Origin: Diadema setosum
Lineage: Eukaryota; Echinodermata; Echinoidea; Diadematoida; Diadematidae
Assembly (NCBI GenBank): GCA_033980235.1
Contig: CM067062.1
Location: 2,199,709 to 2,263,708, forward strand
Reading direction: 5' to 3'
Length of the DNA stretch: 64,000 nt
Position 1 is the stretch's first letter. Every line of letters starts with the position of its first letter. A program made the position numbers and the translations under genes. The notes below the pieces were generated by a model that worked only from the letters and a program-made list of their open reading frames with translations, was not told the origin of the DNA and did not search any database. Positions 51,132 through 60,673 of this stretch are shown piece after piece.

Positions 51132-54100
51132 TGAGAGGATTCATGCAGACTTATAGAAGCTTGGATTACGTTGCCGGTATTACTCTCATTCACTGATTCT
51201 GGTGGTTTTGTAAAAGCATTTGTGTTAGCGAATTAAGTGCTCATATGCATTATGAAGCTTCTATAAAAAGAAAAAAAAAACATTTAAAAGTCGCGCAATA
51301 ACACCGAATGTGCAGTCATAAACGTTTTGATAACATTTAGCATAACTAGGTCAGGTTTCAGTTTCAGTCTCTCCTGCGTGCTTGGCAAGTAGGCCATATA
51401 TAATATCATAATAACAAAAAGTTCATTTCGACCGTATTGAATATTGTTGCAAAGGGAAGCTATTCTTGTTATTATAACATTTTTTTTTTTTTTTTTTGGG
51501 GGGGGGTCTTAGTTCCAGTACAATGTTTGTCAACCTTTCGCAAAGCTGTCGTTGATGACGCTATGCCATCAAACTTTACAACAAACGAGCACTGATCTTC
51601 CATATTGCTGCATATAAAATGCCTAGTATGCTGCACTGAAATTCGCATGCTCCTATACTTAAAGGGATTGTATAGTTTTGGTTGAGACATAATTTCAGGC
51701 TTCTAACATTTTTGTTGAGATAATGAGAAACCTCTTATGAAAAATTAAAGAGTTTATTTGATGAAAATTGGTTTTGAAATGGCTGAGATATCCAAAAAAG
51801 AGCGATTCTAATAAAGTGTGGGACCCACACTATAGCTTTGTTTTACTTTATTTTTGGATGTTTCAGTCATTCGAAACCAGATTTTCATCAAATAAACTTT
51901 GAATTCCTCTTAAAATGGTATGCTCTGAACTATGTCATAAGTGTTTTCTGGGTATCTTGCAAAAATTTTAAAGTCCAATTCTCATCTCCACCAGTACCAT
52001 ACCATCCCTTTAAGAACTTCAGAATCGATGATCTCGTATAAAAACGTGCTTTCGGATATTGCTTATTTTCTGCCTGGTATGAATTGTAATCATCTTTTTC
52101 CCTGTTTTAAGCTCGTTTCATCGTAAAGATACGTTTTAATGTTTCAGAAACGTACAAGTAATAGTAATACAAGTATTACAATTGATTCTTTGCTGCAGCT
52201 TCAAATGATAATCATTCCAAATTGGGCAACATAATTGTATTGGGTTTTTTTCTGTGTGTGTGTGTGTGTGTTCACGCATTTTTAGAGAATTTTTGTTAAA
52301 AACTGACAAGACCCTCGAATTTGACTCTCTTATTCAAGATCATTATCTGCTACATAGCAGATGTATTCTCTTACTATTACGTTTGCATAGGCGGCAGCCT
52401 GAGCAACTTCATGCGCAGAAACCCTTTTATACCGATTCTTGATTCTCTTGAGTGTCATATCATACATACGTTAATGTTGGTGTAGCGTTTTCAACTTTAG
52501 ATGTGAACATACTCTGCCGAGTATGGCGTAATGTACATACCAAACTTCTTGGCTTCAGTGAAGGTGATCCAAAGAAGGAAAGAGAGGTGGAGAATTGAGA
52601 AGAACGGGAAAACTCGCTCTCTTCCTCTCTCTCCCAATATACAGCATTTTGGAGGATTCGATACAAGACAACCCAATATCGCTTTTCAATAGAGGAGGCG
52701 CCTTGGCGGAATTAATCTCCGTTGCGTTCGCTTGGTTAGCGCGCCAAACGTGTACAATTAGAAGAGCGGACTCGTCGGTATTATAATCAGCATAAACAAA
52801 TTAGGGCCCAGTTCGACACAAAAATAGCCCCGCGCCTGCGTGGCAAGGTTCGATCCGCGCGTGTTGTTTCAGCCGACACTTCCCGGGGGTGAACACAAGA
52901 TTGCCCCGTAATCACTCTCCCGCGACCCACTGTAACTTGTTTTCTTTGCAAGCCAAGGGACTGTCATTCCTCCCATCTAACAGGCCCGCCCTCATTTCAT
53001 TCTCGTCGAAGAAAAATACCGTTCTTATGGTGGAAAAGGCGAGAATTGCACGCACACATGGTCTACGGTACAGGATATATAAGTTTTCACGCACGTAAAA
53101 TCAATAGATATTTTAAGGTCGTATACATGTAGTATTGAACGTGAACGGGTACTGTGATTTTTTTTGACAATTTGCTCATTGACATCGTAACAATGAAGTA
53201 ATATGAGCAAACGTGAGAATCGGGTACCTTTAACATGTTTCAAAATTTTCTGATAACATATAGCTGTTGTAACTAGCTGTGTGTAATCAGAAATACGAAT
53301 TTACGAATACAAATATACGAATATAAATTTTATACTTTAAATCCATCAAGCCTGTCTTCTTGGGGGTTTCAGATAATGTCAATGTTTAATAACAAAAGGA
53401 GTCGAGATTGTCGTCATCAAACTTACGTGTGTTTATTAATTAATCAACCAACTAATTATGGTCTTCCATTCTGTCTGATTAAATTAATATATGAGAACAG
53501 TATAGGCAGGTGTAGGAAAACATTTCATACAACTGTGTATACCTTATACAACAACAACGCGAGCCATATGAGTCGTCAACGTCAAGTAATTTCAATTACG
53601 ACTAGAAATACGGAAACGCGAACACGTGAGCATCTCCCCATCACAGTCCATAAATTGATTTTCAGACTTTTATATTTGAATAAATATAAATCAGTTATAC
53701 CGAGTACAGAGTTTCAGAATTTAAAGTGATTGGGATGAGAGAATAAGAATGTTTTCAAACAAATTGCAATGAACAAGGATTATGACATGGCAGCCTCACC
53801 ATAAGAATGCATGAGTTTGGACTCAAGGAAGCAGAACAAAAGAAGAAGTCATGCATAGATTCTACACAGGTGAACTTGTTAAGCAAGCAGTATATTGTAA
53901 TGGAATTACACTGCTACATTTCTGAAATATGTGAGGCTCGTAAGTTATCAACACTGTTCAGTGTAATTTCTTTAAGATTTTTCAGAGTATTGGTTTCTCT
54001 GCTCAAGGACCACAACAAATTCCACAAATCGGCACACGGATCTGTCGATTTATGTACTCCATTATATGAAATATGTGATATGAAAATCGTCTGGAATGCC

Positions 54101-57100
54101 CCTTTAACAACTATGAAAACTTGACGATTCCACGGCCCGTAAACTTTGTGAAGATATACCACTGTACAAAATTATAAACATCACGAAGAGTCCAGATATA
54201 GAAATGGCAGAAGGTAAACAAGTTAAAATTCAAGTTTCATTCCATTTTCCAGTTTACTGAAAGGTGTATGTGGAACATTTAGGGAAAACAAACAGAATGG
54301 TAGTAAAGTTCCCTCAATTGGACTTCTAATAAGAAAATGCTGACATTTTGATAGAACGCAATAATGTCAATCGCATATTGCAAAGTATAGATAAGGTGAT
54401 GATATCATGAATTTATAAAACATGTCTCTCATGAACCTTTACACGATTTTCCAATATTTTTCAATGGAGTCAAGAAAAACAAATATTATATCTTCATCAG
54501 ACATTATGCAGAATATATTGTAATAATTCATTGTTGATGGCTTACAGGACTGGTTGGATGTAAGGCTTGCAATTGATTGTTGAATTGTTGTCAAAACACG
54601 GTAGAGTGATGTTAGGCAGGAAAGCTTTGATGTGAGACATTATCACTTCATCAAATTTAATTTGCTTGATTGTTAGCGACAATATCACTTTCATTAAAAT
54701 ATGTAAAACCTCAAAATTTCTTCATTTCCCTTCGTATCTCAATAAACTTGTGCTATTGTTTGAAATACTACATTTAGCAAAGACAACTTGATATGGGAAA
54801 GCATTTCCGATTCAATTCTGTAGTAGAAAGGTTGTGTGGAGTATTATACATTGTGGCGTAGTTTTCTACTTAATTGGTTGAATTCAAAATTGCAAGTTGA
54901 GGTGCATAATCATAGTGGAGATAAGACAACGTTATCTAAATTGCACATAAAATGGACAGATATTCTGAGTCCCCGAAGAACATGTAAAGAACCATAAACT
55001 TGACTATTCGTGATCGTGCATATATTGCGAGGTTGAATTGGCACAATCATAATTTGTTGTTGTTGTTTCGTCTTGTTTTTAATGTGCAGGACGAAAGAAA
55101 TCAAGTGATGACGACCAGCCTATGGCAGAGACAGGTGAGTGTTCGACATCACTAGTGTGATCTTCGATTGAAGTGCCGTTCACTTCTTCTTCTGTCGTAT
55201 GATGCAATACAACGGGGTGGGTGAGGGTTATAGCCTTGTGTAGGTTGATATCTAAGCTGCGGATCCAGTTCAGGGCAGCATCACTTGCTTGAGCAAGTTC
55301 TTCAAGCCCTCCTGGGAACTTCCGCAGGTGGCAGTCTTCCACAATGTGATGCAGGGTTTGATAAGGTGTCATCTCTGCCGATCTTGTGCAACTTTGTACC
55401 GTTAACGATCGGCAGAGATGACACCTTATCTGAGAGTAGTATGAAAATGATGCAATCATGCAAACATTGTTTGAGAATTGCGTGTGTGTGTTGTTGTTGT
55501 TATTGTTGTTGTTGTTGTTGGGTTTTTTTTGAGGGGGAGGTGGTGGAGGGGGGAGGGGGAGGAATTTGTGTTCATGCCAAACCAGATTTCCAGTGCAGAT
55601 GGTGTAACGGTCAGACTTTGGGGATCGAGTGGTTGATATATATAGTATAGTGATGATTATAAGCTTTGACCCCGACTGTCCCCACTATCTTTGATAAAAT
55701 TCATGTAAGTTAGGTGCCCTCTTGAAAAAGATTTCGTGCCGTGCTTACTGAAAACATTTCGGAAATATTTTGAAAGAATATTGTACGTTTGTTGAGTATC
55801 TGGACATTTGATTACGTTTGTTTGTTGTTACATACATTCTTGGCCTTGTACTTTGTTATACATGTATAATTGGTTCAGTGCATTGCTCAACCTAGTTTTT
55901 GGGAAAGCTAAGAAAGTGGTATATATGCATTTTGTTGTATAGATAATTATTTGAATAAACTGCCAAGCAATTGAGACGAAATGAAAAATCACAGGATTGC
56001 GGATTTAGTTTAACTCTTGCGCCTTATAAATGTGCCGGCTGACGAACCAACAATTTATTTACATTTAATTTACAACAGTATGTTAAAGGAGCGTGCACGG
56101 AAAGCAAACATCACGAGATCAGAAATCGATATATGATTAGGAGAACACGAGATGTAGGGGCGAATAATATCATCATTCGATATTGCCGAACAATTCTGAC
56201 AATTCATATACCCATATGACGCAATCGTTTACTTGTGGACTATTTCTTTCTGTTTTATATTCTCTCGTGTCTGTTGTCAATGTGCTGCACAGCGATGGAC
56301 AGACTACCGTCTCGAGTGGAATCCGGCCGATTACGGCAACATCACTACCTTTCACATTCCCATATACCTGCTATGGAGACCGGACATTGTCCTGTATAAC
56401 AAGTAAGCTTGCATGTCATGAATGACGTCATCCGTGCCGGCTCGATTTCGCGTAGCACTTTCAATGGAATATACATAGATTATGTCATTTACGCACAGCT
56501 TTCTACCGTTGGTTTGTGAAAGAAAACATCCTGAGAAACATATTCTGGTCAACAATATAGCTACCACATTACTTTCTCTCTAAAGGTTATCATATTATGG
56601 TAGGTTATCACAAACACAAACAAAATGTGTTTCGTGATCGAATTTTATAATTGGAATTTTTAAAGTAATAGAATGGATATAGTTGTGTAGATTATTTGAA
56701 CATCACATCTTGACCTCATTTTATTTGCAGATGGATTGTTTTGATATTATCGTCCGTAGATGTTTTGTAACTTCTTTTCTTTTTCATTTTGATGACATCG
56801 ATAACACTCTGTTCGTCTGATTCTACTCGATTGATTGAAGGAAATTTAATCATGATGTGGAAATTGTTCGTTAATCATTGGAAAAGGTCTTTTAATCTTG
56901 GTGTGTGGCATTTTGACAAAGGTGTTCCAATGAATTTACAATCTTGGCGAAAATGATAACATCAGACATATGTCTTCTGGAAGAGGAGTGATTACCTAGA
57001 TGGGGCTTCTATGAGTAAAGCAAAATGGAATCATTGTTGTGATCTTTTTAAAACTACTATTGCAATTACGATCATAATGAGAATAATGAAAATATAGTAA

Positions 57101-60100
57101 ATGATAATTACAGTAATAATAATGATAAAAATAATAATCATTATTGATGTTATCATTATTATTATTATCACTATCATGACCATTATAATTATCATCATTG
57201 TCATGACTAGGGTTACCCTATTATGACTATTACTATTGCTGTTCCAATTACTAATACTATGGCTCTTAATATTACTTTTACTATTACTCTTACTGTTTCT
57301 ATTTTTGCTATATTCAGCGTCGGGGGTGACTACACCACAGATAAGCTGACCATGACGCAGGTGTATCCAAACGGCACAGTGGACTGGTTCCCACCGGCTG
57401 TCTACCGTAGCTCCTGCCTCATCCACATCAATAACTTTCCCTTTGATGAGCAGAGCTGCCCCCTCAAGTTCGGCTCCTGGACCCACGACTACAGCAAGAT
57501 CGACCTGCAGCCCATCTCGGCCTACGTCGGTCTCGAACGCTACTGGGAGAACCAAGAGTGGGACATCGTGGAGACACCCATTGAGCGACACAAGCTGCAA
57601 TACGCGTGCTGCGACAACTACATCTACGTCGACCTCACCTTCCAGTTCGTGCTGCACCGGAAGTCGCTCTTCTACATCGTGACCTTTGTGCTCCCCTGTA
57701 TCATGATCACCTTCCTCACCATCTTCGTCTTCTACGTCCCGTCCAATTGCGGAGAAAAGGTGAGAGGTTGGAACTCCCACTGGCACAGGAAAGGCCACTG
57801 ACAGAGTGTAGACTGATTCACATTGAACTTGACTTACATTTTTATTTGTTAAATCAGAAGAGTGTTTAGGGTCACACTTCCAATATAAAGTGTAACTAAA
57901 CAATTACAGCTGCCGTTCGCATTTACATCATAAAATTTCGGGAGTTTTGTGAATGGTTAGGATTGATCGACCCTTAGGAATTGGGATTATTTTTGTCTTT
58001 TTTTTTTTTTTGTTCGTCTGGCTTTTCGCCCGAGTCATAGAATGCAACCGACTAAGATGTATCGAATGGGAGTGCTGCGAAAAAAACAAAACAAAACTGT
58101 GTATCACTTTGCCCCTGAACTTGACTTAATGACGCCATCAAAATCCATCTATCTTTAATGGCTACTGGATGTAACGGCTATGTACACTGATACTTATCTC
58201 ACATTTATCACTTTGTGTTAGAGCTGTAATTTGATTGAACTCATCAACCATGTCCACTGATGTTTGTATCTATTTCGATATTTTTTAGTTAAGATCCTTA
58301 CTCATACTCTCTTCGCCGTGATTGGTCTTTCCAGGTGACTCTCTGCATTTCCATTCTCCTGGCCCTCATCGTGTTCCTACTCCTGATCGCCGAGATGATT
58401 CCCACGACGTCCGGCTCGATCCCGCTCATCGGCGTCTACCTCCTCTTCTCCATGGCCATGGTCAGCGTCTCGATCACCGTTACGGTCATCATCATCAACC
58501 TGTTCCATCGGTCAGCCATGACGCACACCATGCCAGCCTGGGTGCGGACAATCTTCATCGAGCTGCTGCCGCCGTACCTCAACATGAAGCGGCCAGACAA
58601 CTACAAGCTTTTCTACCCGACACCGGACCAACAGGAGGTCGAAAACAGCAACAACGTCCAGCTGACTAGGATGGTTAGGGGATAAGAACAAAACCCTATC
58701 CTTTGCCCTCCCCCCCCCCTCCCCCATTCTATTTCATATTAAAGGGGCTGTACTGGTTGAGGTGATGATTCAGGTTTGTAACATTTTGAGTGAGATAATG
58801 AGAAATCTCTTGTGAAATATGAAAGAGCTTGTAATTTCAAGAAAGATTCAAGGTTTATTTGATGAAAATTGGCCATGAAATGGCTGAGACATCCAAAAAC
58901 AGCGATTCTAATAGAATTGACAGGCCACGACTTTTAGTGATCTCTTTGGTTTACCTTGTTTTTAGATATCTCAGTAATTTCAAAACCGATTTTCATCAAA
59001 TAAACTTTTGATTCCTCTTAGAATTGTATGCTCTTTAACATCTCATATAGAATGGTTTCTAAATATCTCGCAAAACGTTACAAGCTGAATCCTCACCTCA
59101 ACCAGTACTGTGCAGTTCCTTTAAGTTTTGTTATGAAATAGAACTATCCCAACAGATTCTCATCAGCCATTTTGCTTCCAATCACATAGCGCAATCTGTT
59201 AAACATGAGGATCAAGGTAAAAGTTGCACCATGGCCGTATAAAGAGTTGGCATCAGTTCGTAGGCCCAAATTGAGGACACTTGTCAGTGATTCAATTCTG
59301 TATATTGATTTGAATCGCTCACTACTATATCACTCTTGCATAATTCTTTCCTCTCTTATTCTCATTGTCCCACGAAGATGTACGGACGAAACTCGGACGC
59401 GGACAGGCAATGCTTCAACCGTCATCCATACCTCCGAGGCGTGATACAGCGAGGCGGCTGCATGACGACGGGACCCGACGGCCTCCCGACCATCCACAAC
59501 CTGAGCGTTGACGGAGAGTGGCCCACGCACGAGACGGAGGAGGAGATGTTGATGGACGCCAACGTCGACCTCAAGCGCATCCGCGACAACGGGAAGACTC
59601 CGCCGAGACTGAAGGAGGGACTGGAATTCATTAATTACATCGTGGAGAGGACCAAAGACGAGGACAAGGACCGAAAAGTACGCAGAATAAAAGATTTCAA
59701 TCAATCACACATCGAAAGATCATCGATTTGATGTATACATTATAAATCATGAAACAAATTCACATTTCTGTAAGTGACAGGTCTACATGTCATTGTTATT
59801 TTTTTTTGCAAAATAATAATTACCAACATAATCATTGAAAATATGGAAATATAGAAAGTTTTGTTTTCGCAAATCAGTGACATAGATTTCAACAGCATTT
59901 GCAAATTAGATAAGGAGATCATGTCGTCACCATATCTCAAAATACTCATGTGCTTGTACATTAAAACTGTAATAAACGTGCAGTTTTTGGTCTATCAATT
60001 AAAAGTATATATATATAACATCGAATGTTACCTCAGGTTTTTTAAACTCTGCAGTGATTTGAACGAAAATGGCTTTAATAGTCCTGTTGGGATTTCTTGA

Positions 60101-60612
60101 AGGTGGAAGGATGCCTAGAGGCGCATGCTAGGAAATGACATTCATGCTCCTGTGGTTCAAAACTATGAATGAGTGGGAACGATAGCAGGGAACTGTAAGC
60201 ACACATGGGTTGATATCAATTGGCATGGTTTTGTTTGTTTGTTCTTTGTTTGTTTGTTTGTTTTTTGCAATGACCTCTCTGATTAATCATTATGATGGAA
60301 AGACATATCCTTGCCTTATTTATGAATGACTGGTGAATATTACGTGGACATTCAAACGCCGTTGTACTGATCATACTGAAAACCGTTTCGTGCATCCCTC
60401 TCGCAGATCCAGGCAGAATGGCACTACGTTGCCATGGTGATAGACCGTCTGTTTCTATGGGTGTACATCTTCATCGTCACGATTGGCAGCATGTGCATCT
60501 TCCTGTCCTCCCCGTTGCTATGGGAGACTGATGATGCCCACGTCCCTGTGCCGAGAGAGAAAGCCATCCATGTCAATAGGACGGATTACCTTATGTCTAT
60601 GTGAGTAGGTTA

Positions 60613-60673
<61 letters not shown>

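Noticed and set aside
53720..54108. A fifth TTAA-flanked MITE
   Set aside because: GGAATGCCCCTTTAA at the right looks like an end, but no matching inverted end was found at the left.
57031..57903. 290-codon minus-strand ORF
   Set aside because: It is the antisense shadow of nAChR exon 5 plus flanking AT-rich repeat. The plus strand encodes the recognised domains.
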